From Coprinus comatus (Eukaryota; Basidiomycota; Agaricomycetes; Agaricales; Agaricaceae): a stretch of DNA of 64,000 nucleotides. Shown here piece after piece: positions 1 through 11,339 of the stretch. The stretch's first letter is position 1; each line of letters opens with the position of its first letter. The stretch covers positions 248,001 to 312,000 of the forward strand of contig JAWPGT010000010.1 in assembly GCA_034638255.1 (NCBI GenBank). Reading direction: 5' to 3'. Under the pieces are notes generated by a model. It was not told the origin of the DNA and did not search any database. It worked only from the letters and a program-made list of their open reading frames with translations. Position numbers and translations under genes: made by a program.

Positions 1-861
1 GACCACCTATAAAACATCTTAGTCGTCGATTTCTCCTTAATGGAGATTGATAAACATACATCTTCCAGTCCAACCAGGAAATCGGAGGCTCAACAATGGT
101 TACGATATTTTGGTAGGCCGCAACGCGGTATTTTTTATCCTGTGGGTCCAGTTAGTATAGTACATAGAAATAGCTAACTGCGGAAGGACGAACTCCATCA
201 GCATGTTCCAACCACAACTCCAAACGGGCATCGCCAGACTGATCGGAAATAAAATTAAATATAGTCCGATATGCGGTCAGTAAAATCAAATATACCTTGA
301 ATCTGAGAAAGAGGTTAGCCGGTGAGCAAGTTTAACAGTAGGGCAAAACTTACTCGCTGTAAAAAGTGAAAGGAAGCTCGATGCTCGTGCCTTCAAGGAG
401 GGGGAAGCCATATTCCAAAGCCGTGAGCTATACGGCATCATATTTTTGTCAGCACCTAATTACTATCTCAAACAACGAGCCCCACGCACATTCTTAATCA
501 ATTGGTTGGTGGCTGGCTTGTAGAAAGCACCAGAGACACCGAGTAACGTAACATTACGATCCGACTTGTTCTCAATACTCAACGTGAGGGAGTTCCTTTG
601 TCCATTTACAACGTCTAATCCGGAGAGTAAGGAAATGAATAAATGGGTAGAATTTCAATTATTACGAACGGTTGAAAGTATTAGATTCCGGGAAAGCAGC
701 AGTTACAACGATTTCGGGTTCGGAGACTTCTTCAACTTCGGCTAGGGAAGTGTAAGAAGAACATTTGGAGAGGTGGTGATTGTCGGATACTCACCAGCAA
801 CTACCGACGAAACAATGGCAGCAAGAGACAACACTGCAGATAGAATATGATTAAAACGCAT
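1..861 (-). CDS. IRC22: TRAP-alpha / IRC22-like ER translocon-associated protein (3' end cut by window)
   Basis: Probable single-pass ER membrane protein of the translocon-associated protein alpha family (TRAP-alpha, yeast IRC22), which assists Sec61-dependent translocation. The start chosen at 861 opens MRFNHILSAVLSLAAIVSSVVA, a clear signal peptide. After an intron at 794-742 the mature part continues EVEEVSEPEIVVTAAFPES. Later exons read VVNGQRNSLTLSIENKSDRN, VTLLGVSGAFYKPATN, GFPLLEGTSIELPFTFYSE and KKYRVAAYQNIVTIVEPPIS, the usual order of the family's luminal beta-domain. Five or so short GT-AG introns are needed, one leaving a 7-nt microexon (ATTCAAG) between 358 and 240. The frame leaves the window while still open, so the transmembrane helix and tail lie outside. 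The downstream neighbour on the same strand is WDR82. The family assignment is good; the exact microexon borders are inferred. Confidence 0.82.
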
Positions 862-1006
862 GACCGAAAGACGAGAGAACCGTTGTGGATAGGGACTAAA
901 CTTTGTTGCCACGTCCACATTCGCATCCATATTTCCGTGCACATGACCGAGTATTATCACATCACATGACTGTATTGACTAAATTACACTGCTACAAATT
1001 ACAAGT

Positions 1007-2354
1007 TCACGAAGATCCCTTCTTTCTCAGTAGATCCCGCGTTACGTCGTCCGTGTCCATACTGTAGTCTGGCAGCCAGAATGCCTGCAATATCCTGTCA
1101 GATACAAAGTATATTCTATGAATAAATCAGTACACACCAATTCAGATCCAGCAGTGACCAGCATATTCAGCCTTGGGTTGAATCTCACACATCTCGAAGG
1201 ACCAGGATGTCCGTCAAGAGAAACCGTAGGTCGGAGTCGCAGCGGATGTGCCTTCAGATCCACGGGTCCTGTTCGCTGTGGAAGATTTTGCGCATCCCAG
1301 ATGAGTATCCGTCCGTCCAGACTGCCTCCCACCACGTATTTGCTGTCAGGTGTCCAACTGACTTCTTCTCCACTACTTCCCTTCACAGGCTCTATGCTTG
1401 GGGGAGAAGTCATACTTCTACGCTCCAACCCAACATGGCCTTCCAGTTTCGCGAGAAGATGTCCCTCAAACGCATCCACAATATAATGCGCATCTCCCGA
1501 ACATCCGACTAGAATGTACTTGCCGTTGGATGAGAATGAAAGCGAAGTCACGTAAATTGGTCGAGGAGGATAGCTAATCAGTGCTAATGTCGGATCTTCT
1601 AGTGTAATCGTCAAGAAGGGCGCCTTGTCAAAGTTGGCCTGGTCATAAAGTAAGATGCGGGAGTAATGATTAACTGCCACTGCGAAGACAAGCCCAGAAG
1701 CATCGTAAGCAATGACAGGGAAGGACGGCACCCCAAGAAGACCTCGACAATGTGGTGATCGCAAGTCCCATAGTCTGACTGTTTTGTCCATAGAACCAGA
1801 CATAAAACCATCATCCACGGGAGAAACCTCCAGAGAGATGACCCTTCCTTTGTGACCTCTGAAGTATTGAAGATATTTGTTGTCGTGGAGAGAGTGGTAG
1901 CGAATAGTATCGTCTTCCTTGGTTGAGGCATAAACAATTGCGCTGCTCTTATGTGTGAAACGTGGCAGGTCAACACCATACTTTTTGGATTGTAGCGTCT
2001 TCAGGTGCCTAGTAAAACAATGAGAACATCATTATAACACTACAACAAAGAACTTGCTTGCCAGTTTTGCAATGGTATAAACGAAAAGTTTCATCTTCGG
2101 ACGCAGTAATAACCTGATCACCTCTGTCGTCAAAGGATATACCCGTTATATGTTTTGGCCCAGTGTCTGCGCGTCGGCTATTAGGTGTTGCCGCTGGTGT
2201 AGGTTCGACCGAGTTTTTGAATATCTTGGAGGGCTTGAACTTGGCCTTCGAAACTGTTTGGGTGAATTGTAAAGTACTTTAAGAATAACAGACACACCAT
2301 GAGAGGGTTACTGAGGGACACAGTGGTTTGCATTGCAGGATTTGAGGGCGCCAT
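1007..2354 (-). CDS. SWD2: WD40-repeat protein WDR82 / Swd2 (COMPASS and CPF subunit)
   Basis: Nuclear WD40 propeller protein. In the Swd2/WDR82 family it links the Set1/COMPASS H3K4 methyltransferase to Pol II, and in fungi also serves the cleavage and polyadenylation factor. The start at 2354 reads MAPSNPAMQTTVSLSNPLM. Exon 2 contains HITGISFDDRGDQVITASED followed by ETFRLYHCKTG. The next exons give GHKGRVISLEVSPVDDG, MDKTVRLWDLRSPHCRGLL, PVIAYDASGLVFAVAVNHYS and VVGGSLDGRILIWDAQN. The final exon (about 1066-1007) encodes AFWLPDYSMDTDD and a short tail ending in TGA at 1009-1007. The motif PVIAYDASGLVFAVA is characteristic of this family rather than of generic WD40 proteins. The gene lies head to head with RPB5 with 95 bp between start codons. 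Confidence 0.93.
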
Positions 2355-2449
2355 ATTGTTGTGGTCGAGGGAATAGTGATCGGAGTTTCAAATATGTAGA
2401 CAACTTTTCTGGACACTAGTCACTCCCACCTTATTCATTCATCCTCGTC
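2355..2449. promoter_or_regulatory. Compact divergent promoter between WDR82 and RPB5
   Basis: The two start codons (2354 minus, 2450 plus) are separated by only 95 bp, so both 5' leaders and core promoters must overlap here. No TATA box is visible. Both products work around RNA polymerase II, so shared regulation is plausible but inferred from the layout alone. Confidence 0.55.
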
Positions 2450-3364
2450 ATGGGCGACGTCGACGAAACCGCAAAACTATGGAAGGTTAATAGGACAATT
2501 CATGAGCTCGTTAGGGATAGAGTGCGTTCACCCACTTCAAATTTCATAGTCCCTCTAAACGCGCACAACTGTAACAGGGCTTTCTAGTGTCTGACGAAGA
2601 AATTCATATGGATCTTCAACGTTTTCGCGATCTCTACGCCAACAACAGCGGAACGGTAGAGTAAGCTCAATGATCCTCGTCTTCCATACCACACTCCTAA
2701 CCGAAAACGCAACAAAGCCGCAACCAACTGAACTTTTACACCACTTCACGAACAAACCCAGCGGATCAGATTTTCGTCTACTTTACAGAAGAGAAGAGTG
2801 TGGGTGTTAAGACGATGCGCAAGTCAGTGTTCCCCAAGTTTTGTTTTTGTAACCGATACTCATGAATATCCCAGGCTTCTAAGTATTCTTGAAGAAAAGT
2901 CGATCTCACGAGGCATTATCGTATTCCCTGGAAATATGACACCTTCAGCACGCAAAGTACGAGGATTATCAGCTTCTTGATCCACTAAAAGTCGCGAATC
3001 ATAATACTTTATAGGTTATAGTCGCGATGTCTGCTCAATATCGACTAGAGGAATTCTCAGAAGCAGACCTTTTGGTTAATATTGTTCACCACACCCTCGT
3101 ACCCAGACACGACGTCCTGACACCTGAAGAGAAAAAGATGCTGTTGGAGAAATAGTGAGCGACTCTCCTGTCAATATGTCCATGGATCTCATCTCATGCT
3201 TTACGTGTTTTACAACCAGCCGTCTAAAAGAGACACAATTACCGCGTATCCAACTGGCGGATCCAGTGGCACGGTATTATGGCCTACGACGTGGCCAGGT
3301 GGTCAAGATTACAAGACCCAGCGAAACGAGTGGTCGATATGCCAGCTATCGTATATGCTTCTAG
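2450..3364 (+). CDS. RPB5: RNA polymerase subunit RPB5 (RPABC1), shared by Pol I, II and III
   Basis: Core subunit common to the three nuclear RNA polymerases. The product begins [20 protein letters not shown]. Introns with donors GTGCGT (after codon VRDR) and GTAAGC (after GTVD) join it to [20 protein letters not shown] and then [20 protein letters not shown]. Further exons give [20 protein letters not shown] and [20 protein letters not shown]. The last exon carries the highly conserved C-terminal assembly domain, with [48 protein letters not shown] and RYASYRICF then stop. The full domain set of eukaryotic RPB5 (N-terminal jaw plus C-terminal RPB5/RpoH domain) is present, at about the usual length of 210-220 residues. 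Confidence in identity is very high. Confidence 0.97.
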
Positions 3365-6300
3365 TTCCGATGATACTTCATTCGTCTGCTCGTGCTGTAT
3401 TGTGACCAAAAGTGTGTAGTTCTTTCCTTATATTTCTCCTCTTTCTTTATGTTTTGTCTGGTTTTCGGACTTAGTCCATCCAACTCACCGCATGTATAAT
3501 TTAATGCACATTATTTTGGCTGTTGAATTGTGTTCTTCCCTCGGAATCTTCATCAGTGATGAACGTAACCTTCAAATCTTGAACTTTAAAATCCCGTTTT
3601 GCTCTTCCCACTTACCAAAAGTCCCATATGCCGAGGTATCCATGGCTTGAAACTCATAATACCATCTCGATCTCTCTCAACCAAACACCCTCTTGCCTCT
3701 AAAGATACCAGCGCACCAAACACCTGATCCAAAAACCTTTTTAGACTTCATGAGGCCCCATCGATCATCTTGAATGAGACCTGAACGCTGAAGTAATACT
3801 TACCACTGCCCCAAGATCTGCCTCATTGTTCACTTATCAACAAAAATCACGGACAAAATTTTGCATTATGCATCACCGGTCACCTTGAGTCTCATTTGGA
3901 TCCCATCTTGCCACCCAAAGTCAGGGTACAGTGGATCAAGTGTTCTATTATTAAAGTTTTATCAATAAGATGGTTTTTTACCTCATTAGATATCGATAAC
4001 TCGCCGAACTCTAAAGTTTCGCCATTTCTGACATGTGATCGTCGAAAGTTCGACCCCCTCTCCCTGTGAATTGTCCACCTATTTGGCTGAAGAAGAAAAA
4101 AACGAGAACAAAGATACCTGGTAAATATTATAACGGAACTGGCCATCTGAAAAAAAAAAAAAGAGTTTTTGGGATCTCCTGTCAGACTTTAGTATCAGTG
4201 CCACAACATTATACACCCAAAAATCTCGAGTCATGTTGTTTTTAGTTCCCTTTTGGATTCTTCCCACTCTAGCGTATACATCGGGGTGTGAGTCATAATA
4301 CTAACAATAAAAGCTCTCCGAATACTAACGATATTTGAACACCCGAGAAATTAGATATGTGGTTTTGAATACCGTAATAGCCATATCCACTACATATTAC
4401 CATTACCACCATATCGTACATAAATGGTAAACAATCCCAGTTCCCAGTTTTTCGGTATAATGTAGCGCAATGCCTTGGGGCTGTTACTATTTTGGACACC
4501 TGCATAGCCTCTTGCCTTGTCAATGACATAGCCTTCTTACTCTCCTTCGAGTTATTCATCCGTAGATTTGGGATACTTGTAATGACTTAGTTCTAACTTT
4601 CTGACTCTTGCAAAATGTTTCAATGATACATATTACCTCCCCGAAGGCCGATCTACATAGTTTGAACTTTATATGTGTGATACCGTTTGAAATGGCCATG
4701 TCAATAGTCGGGCAACAATAATTTGCGACCTACAAAAGAAACGGAGAGTTTCAGATATGTTTATTATCAAGCTGTCAAACCCGCTTAAACTAATTCAATG
4801 TGGTAGGGAGAAAGAGTGTTGGAGTCATTGCTTTAGTATTCCGCCCCGTACCAAGTGTATTCCTTACCTCTCGGATACTTTCAAGTGTGAATTAATTCCG
4901 TGATATCCGAATCTAATTTCAATATACCCATTGCTCACTAAATTACTCAATATACTTCTTGTTTTAGTACCCGGCGGTAGACTTCGTCTTCCGAGTTTCC
5001 TACTAGACTCAGCAAGGGATGAGCTGGGGGTGATCTCATATGTGGGAGTTTGAGGGTCTTCATCATTTCTACTCTGTTTATTCAATCACCGTATATCAAT
5101 AATCGATCTCCTAATATATTTTTCAGCTTTGGATGGCCGAAATAAAGGGAAAGGGTGTATGTCCCTGGGCTAGTAGGACTTTACTAAAGTAAATGCGTTA
5201 GAGGAAGTTTAGTTTTTTGGTGTTCCTAACATTCCGCATCATGATTACTGATGCAATGTTGATGAATATCTCTGAAGTGTACACACTAACTAAAATAGGT
5301 GAAATATTCAATATCATAGACGTCATTCAACGCCCTACATAAAATGGACTCTGCCAAATCAAACAGAAACTAGGATCAGATTGCTTCTGTAGTACATAAT
5401 CAGTTTCATGGTACCACTTATTATGTAGAGACTAATGAAAAATTGATCGCAGTCATAATCTGATAGATATGTCATATTAAGCTCCGCCCTACATCTACAA
5501 CGCCAATATACATGAGAGAAAGCCAATTACAACATTCTAGCACCGACCATAGAGCCCGAAGTGATCAAGGCACCTTCATCCATGGTTTCGGTGACATATA
5601 CTAGGCTCACCACTCAATTGTACACCACTTATGTAGTATGCCATCTCCACGGTCCTAGTTTTCCATCACCCATGTATCTTGTTGAATATGGGCAAATTGC
5701 ATCACACTCTGCTTAAATTTTTAATCTGAGTCCTATGACCGCGGAGCCCTCAACCTCAAGTTTCCCAATATTCAATCCCTTTGTGAAAGTTAGCTCATGT
5801 GACTGGAGGATAGTATTGACTGTTATGTAGCTGGTTATGAATGTAAGCACGCCCCGAAGAAATCTCCAACTCAAGACTTAGAACTGAGAAGGTTTGCAGT
5901 ACCTATTCCTTAACCTCTTGCCCGGCATATTCGTCATTCAGAGAAGCCTCCGGATCTTATCTTACTACAACTGCGCTCTAAATCAAATTCAGTAGTATTT
6001 TCGAACAATCATCAATGAAACAACGGGCATAACCACACACACCACAACAGTAGCCCGCAAGGTGACTATAGGTAACGATATGTCGTATAAAGCGCTTCCG
6101 GTCGGGCTATGATGAAAAACCAAGTAGTTCACCGGACCGGGTTGTTTTTTGAGACTTGTAACCCGAACGTCCCGGACTTGGCCGGCACTTCCGCCAACAC
6201 CGTAGTATCTAGATGAGTTCACCAGCAAACTTTAGTGGGTGGTCATCCCAATATTTCACCACCACCAGAAATCCACATTACTATCGCAGGAACACACAGG

Positions 6301-6992
6301 GACGATTGAATGCCCGATCATTAGCCTTTTTTCTACAATCTTGATCTTCCTTCAACGTGGTTCAAGATCCCATCAAGGGGCAGTCAATGCTTAAGTTTAC
6401 AAAGGAGATGCTGAAAATAGATCGAACTACGTCGTGATGGCTGACACAGAGATTCGAGCTGCACACTCCGTTGCGAGTTCGGAGGAATGGCGACACAGGA
6501 TCCAAACGAGCTGATAGGTTCTACAGAGAATGTTTATGTGCACGGTTTAATTGTGTCATTTTTGCCACAGCGGGTGTTCTCTTCCGGATTGTGACTCCGA
6601 GTCATGATCCCGGTTTGGCTTGCATCTCTCTACCACACATTCCCCACCTTCGGTCTTTTGCCTTTTCTTCTCCTTCTAAAAATATCAATCTCAGATATTT
6701 CCCACTAACAGCGTGCGACCACTGCTCTTAAATGCGGGAATAAGCGGTTTAGGCAGCTCCGATATTGTTAACACTGTATCTGCAGATCTGCGACTGTAGT
6801 GCTCATCCTATGGGTATCAAATCTCAACCGTTTACCAAGCTTAGCCCCCAGCTAAATCGGCAAACGGTTTGACTAAGTCGTTTTGGCGTTGTTCATGGGT
6901 ATAAAGACGAGGATCATTTCTCCGTATCTCTATACCCAACAACCACTCTCTCCTTCATTCTAAAAAACTCACCTCATCTACTCTTTAGCAAG
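3365..6992. other. 3.6-kb AT-rich intergenic stretch, no recognised gene
   Basis: Only short unrelated open frames occur here. One at 6228-5989 (minus) has a hydrophobic C-terminal stretch and one at 5085-4864 (minus) is serine-rich, but neither shows a family signature or plausible splice partners. A TATA-like element sits at the right edge (6900-6906) in front of the terpene synthase. I see no terminal repeats, reverse-transcriptase or transposase motifs. Confidence 0.5.
6900..6906 (+). promoter_or_regulatory. TATA-box candidate of the sesquiterpene synthase
   Basis: TATAAAG lies 87 bp upstream of the ATG at 6993 and is followed by a pyrimidine-rich leader (CTCTCTCCTTCATTC), the usual fungal core-promoter arrangement. 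The position is suggestive only. Confidence 0.4.
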
Positions 6993-8262
6993 ATGTCTCT
7001 TCGGCAACAACACCAGTTCCGTCTTCCCAACCTTTTAGCTGACTGCCCTCTTGAAGATGGTACAAGTCCACATTACAAGGAGGCCTCTGCAGAATCTCGT
7101 GCTTGGATCAACTCTTTCCATATCTTCACCGACAGGAAACGTGCCGATTTCGTACAAGGTCTCAATGAACTCTTGTGCTCCCATGTTTACTGCTATGCCG
7201 GTTACGAGCAATTTAGGACTACTTGCGACTTTGTAAGTTTCTTATTGTTACATGCATACGAATCGAAGTCTGACGAAGGCATTTTCAATCAGGTAAATGT
7301 CCTATTTGTTGTTGATGAAATCAGCGATGAACAGAGCGGAAAGGAAGCTCAAGATACTTGCTTCAGCTTTGTCGAAGCTATGAGGAACCCTAATTATGTT
7401 AATAACTCCGTGGTCACGACGATCACTAAAGAGTATGTCACCGCAATTATTATAACTACATCAAGCGACCATTTACTGATAACTTCCGTAGATTCCGGGC
7501 TCGTTTTGTTCGCCTTGCAGGACCCAATAACCTTCGTCGTTTTGTCAAACTTTGTGAAGAATACACAGGATGTGTCACTAGAGAAGCAGAGCTTCGAGAG
7601 GCAGGCGAGGTCCTTTCCATGGAGGAGTATATTCCTCTTAGACGGAGTAACAGTGCTGTTCTCCTTTGCTTCGCTCTTGTCGAGTATATCCTCGGCATTG
7701 ATTTACCCGATGAGGTGTACAAAAACCCTATTTTCTCCAAAGCGTACGATGCGGCATGCGACCACGTTTGCTGGGCTAATGTAAGCTGCGGTGAACTATA
7801 TTTATCATTGAGCTATTGACTTACCTTCGGTTCCAATAGGATGTCTACTCTTACAACGTAGAACAATCGAAAGGACACACAGGAAACAATGTCGTGACCG
7901 TCCTTATGAAGGAGCATGATATCGAGCTACAAGAGGCGTGCGACTTCATCGGTGACCATTGCCGGCAACTCGTTAAGGACTATCTATCCGCGCGCGACGA
8001 GCTTCGTGAAACAATAGGCGGTGATGCTTCCCGTTTTATCAATGCGATTGGTAGCTGGATTGTCGGAAACATCGAGTACGTTAAAAAATCTTCATTATCA
8101 AAATGCATGTACAATTTACTTACCTTTTACCCTAAAAGATGGAGTTTCCTGTCTCCTCGTTACTTTGGACATGAACATAATGAGGTCAAGCGTACTTTGA
8201 CTTTGACCTTGAGACCAAGCGAGGTTCCCGAGGAGTTGGAATCGGACTCTGATAGCGAGTAA
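6993..8262 (+). CDS. Sesquiterpene synthase (class I terpene cyclase, Agaricomycete type)
   Basis: Predicted to cyclise farnesyl diphosphate to a sesquiterpene. Five exons (6993-7232, 7293-7432, 7492-7780, 7840-8075, 8139-8262) splice to about 342 residues, the normal single-domain length. The first metal-binding motif is DEISD at residues 88-92 (DExxD variant of DDxxD), in the context [18 protein letters not shown]. The NSE/DTE motif NDVYSYNVE spans residues 223-231 and is rebuilt across the exon 3/4 junction, about 135 residues later as expected. The C-terminal SPRYFG carries the conserved RY pair. The stretch [18 protein letters not shown] corresponds to helix G in this family. The motif context resembles the clade containing protoilludene-type and related synthases, but the product cannot be predicted from sequence alone. 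No P450, oxidoreductase or transporter adjoins it; the nearest gene is the mevalonate kinase fusion 3 kb downstream. Confidence 0.93.
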
Positions 8263-9571
8263 AAGAAAGAGAACTTAACAGCTCACTTCTTTATTTATTT
8301 ATTCTCGTTATTTGGACTCCTCTGCCGGTTTAATGTGTGGCATATTGAATTTTGCACACTTCTCACATTCTTCTTCGCACAATCAAAAGGCTTGTCAATG
8401 CAAAGGAAATATCAATATCAACTGTTACCAATTACAATTACTACTTACTATTACCTATCTCATAGATAAATAATTATTCACCTTCAACGGACACTTTCAC
8501 CATAATTCTACTTACTCACTTTTATGCTTTTATCTAATTCATGTTTACATAACTAATTATATGGTATTTGGAATACCGGACAAAACGACGTCAGTCAACC
8601 TTTCACTGAGTCCAGAATTATTTATTATTATTGTTCAGTACCACATTTTTACCTATTATCTTCTCTCAGTGGTAAAGCTCCAACTTTCCCAATGGTTAAT
8701 TGACTGATATTAAAAGATTCACTGTAACTTTGACATCTACTCACTCATACTTAAAGAGAGAATCAGAATCAACGTTTTTTTTTTTTTTTTTGATTCTTGG
8801 AACTTATTTTTGAAGGTCCGAAATAGTAATTTACGCCACAGAAGAGTCCAGTGTGCCCTGAATCATCGAAACTGGCGGAAACTCCTCGGTAGATGGTTAT
8901 TATTTAGTATGTGAATTGAATACGGTCACTTGTTCGGGATATAAACTTAGTATGTGTACATAATTTCTGTACTTCGATAGAGAGAAAAGTATATTCCAAC
9001 CTCGTGTTTGTGGATTGTGATAAGGAGAAGTTGAGGATCACATACCCGCCGCCGAGTATCTAATGCGAACACTGACTGGCAGTGACTGTTAACTAATAAT
9101 ACCACGCCCGTCCGGTGTGGTGCCTAACTCTAGAGTCATACCTACTACATTGTACATACACCGATGTGATACATGGACTAGGATAAATGGAAAACTCGAA
9201 AAATGGATGTACGACTGAAGAGCATAATAACGCTGGAGCTCACCAATTATATGAAGTGTTCCCAAGGAGATTCCCCGGCACTAGACTGGAAAGACCAGGA
9301 TCATTAACTACTAGTCACCCATTGAAGACTAAAGTACTGAAGTAACACTGTTCACTAGTCACGAAGAGTGGGCTCAATCATCATTGGCGAAAGTTGAGAA
9401 AAGTAATAAATGGAATGGGCATTGCGTGCCTGAGGATTCGCCTGTAAGCAAGTACAGTTATTAGATACGATGCATAATGCATAATGATCAATCGATCATG
9501 TATAAGATAGGTAGAGAATGACCCCACTTTCCATTTCCACGTTAGATGAGATTATCCGCCCTTGGTTCTTA

Positions 9572-9609
<38 letters not shown>

Positions 9610-11339
9610 GTAAGTAGACTTCAGTCTGAGGTTGAGAGTCCGAGAACTGAGATCTCGCCACTGATATCACTCAGCACTTGGCAGGGTGGAAGTAGAAAGC
9701 ATATACCAGTACATAGATGGGTGCTTTCAAACTTTTACCCCAACTTTTCAGATCCGCACTTTTACTATACTATAGTACATACTACTACTACTATGAGAGG
9801 AGATGGTACTTTACAGTTACAGGAGGGAGATATGGAGATCCGACTTCCTCCCTCCTTCTACCAAGGAAATGCACTTAGGAAAGAAAAGGAAAGAGAATAG
9901 AAATAGAAATATTGAAATGAAAGATTCGGAACACGGACCAGTGATCACCAAAAAAAGAAAGCTCATGACGCAATATGCTAGGCATCATTTTCTCCATTGG
10001 ATATTAGCAGTGCCTGTCAAAAAGACAAAAGAACAAGAGATGTGATGTGACTCAAGTGTTTATGACTGTATGATATGATTAAGCCCATTGTGATATCTGG
10101 TATCTGTATCTTGTGTGCGGGTGCTATGCGAAAGTCCAAGCTGAAACCCGAAGAGAAGACCTGAGTACTTACTAGTAAAAAACTACAATAACAAAATCAC
10201 AATCTCAGTAAATACTAGATGGAATGATACAGATATAGTGCACGAATATAAAAAACGGATAATAAGAACTTCCGGCGTTGCGGATCAGAATAGTTCAAAC
10301 CAGGTTCAAACGCTCGATTGGTAAAATATACTTAGTAACGTACCTCCTCTTGAAACGAGCACAACACTCGGTTCTTACTAACTAACTCCGTACTCCATTT
10401 TTTTTTCCTAGTGATATCATCGATCAAGCACGGTCATAGGCTAATTAGATTTGAACATAAAAGCGCAATAACGCAGCATTCCAAACACAAGCTCGTGAGC
10501 AAATCGATGAAGGTCTAGTGAGGGAGAATCAAATGTTTTGAACTTGGTTCACATTACCTCAATATTGATGTAAACGCATACACGCGCGCACTGTAAAGGA
10601 ATGAGATCAAGATGGTGGCGTTAGGAGAGAGCGAATCTCCTACCAGGCTAATGATTCATAATTGACTGTTGACCCACAATAAGTAACGAAGTAATACTTA
10701 GTAGCAGTAGCATAGTAGTATATAGTATCGAGGAGAGACTTGAGGCCTGATGCTCGAAGCTTAATGTGTTAGTCGCGTTAGTAAAAAGTATTTCAATCCC
10801 GGATGTGCGCCACTCCGCCGCCCCGTTACACAGTATTTAGTATTGGCAGTAACAATCAGTATCTCACAATCGGGCACAATACGTCAATGGTATTGAGAGG
10901 AGGGGAGATGGCTTATTAAGGATATAGAGATCGCAACAGTATACGCACGCGAGTTTTCTAGTATAGGAGAGTGACGCAGGAAAAGTGAAAGTCAGTATGA
11001 ACGTTCGAACGTAGTTTGTGGCGCGGAGCGAGTTAGGACTTTTGACCCGAACATCTTTTGATCCGCTCTTTTATGCCGCCTGCCTGATTCATCCTCAGAT
11101 CCAAGTTTCTAGAGCAACCAGTCCAGTGCGGCATCGGCGTCGGCATCCGTGTGGGTAGTAAAAGATACATAAACCTCATGTCGTACCTAGGTTCCAAAGC
11201 AGATGCATTATATATCTACAAAAAAGGCTATCCATAGAAAAAAAAATATTCACTAATCTACAACAACACAACATGGATGGAAAACAGATCCAAAAGAAAA
11301 CAGCTAGATCATAAAGGAGAGATAATATTCTCTCCCATT
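8263..11339. other. 3.1-kb intergenic stretch with (TAC)n and other short repeats
   Basis: No family-recognisable coding sequence. Open frames at 9562-9900 and 9803-10045 are created by the TAC repeat and purine-rich DNA. There are several homopolymer runs (for example T at 8776-8791) and TAG/TAC-rich patches near 9780 and 10700. Nothing else is supported. Confidence 0.5.
9572..9609 (+). repeat. (TAC)n trinucleotide microsatellite
   Basis: About twelve uninterrupted TAC copies. A second short cluster of ACT units lies near 9780-9795. A likely polymorphic locus. Confidence 0.9.

Noticed and set aside
5989..6228. 79-codon minus-strand frame with a hydrophobic C-terminus.
   Set aside because: An isolated frame in AT-rich DNA; a single hydrophobic stretch is not enough evidence for a gene.
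9562..10045. Two overlapping plus-strand open frames of 80-112 codons.
   Set aside because: They are produced by the TAC repeat and purine-rich DNA, have no family features and no plausible splice signals.
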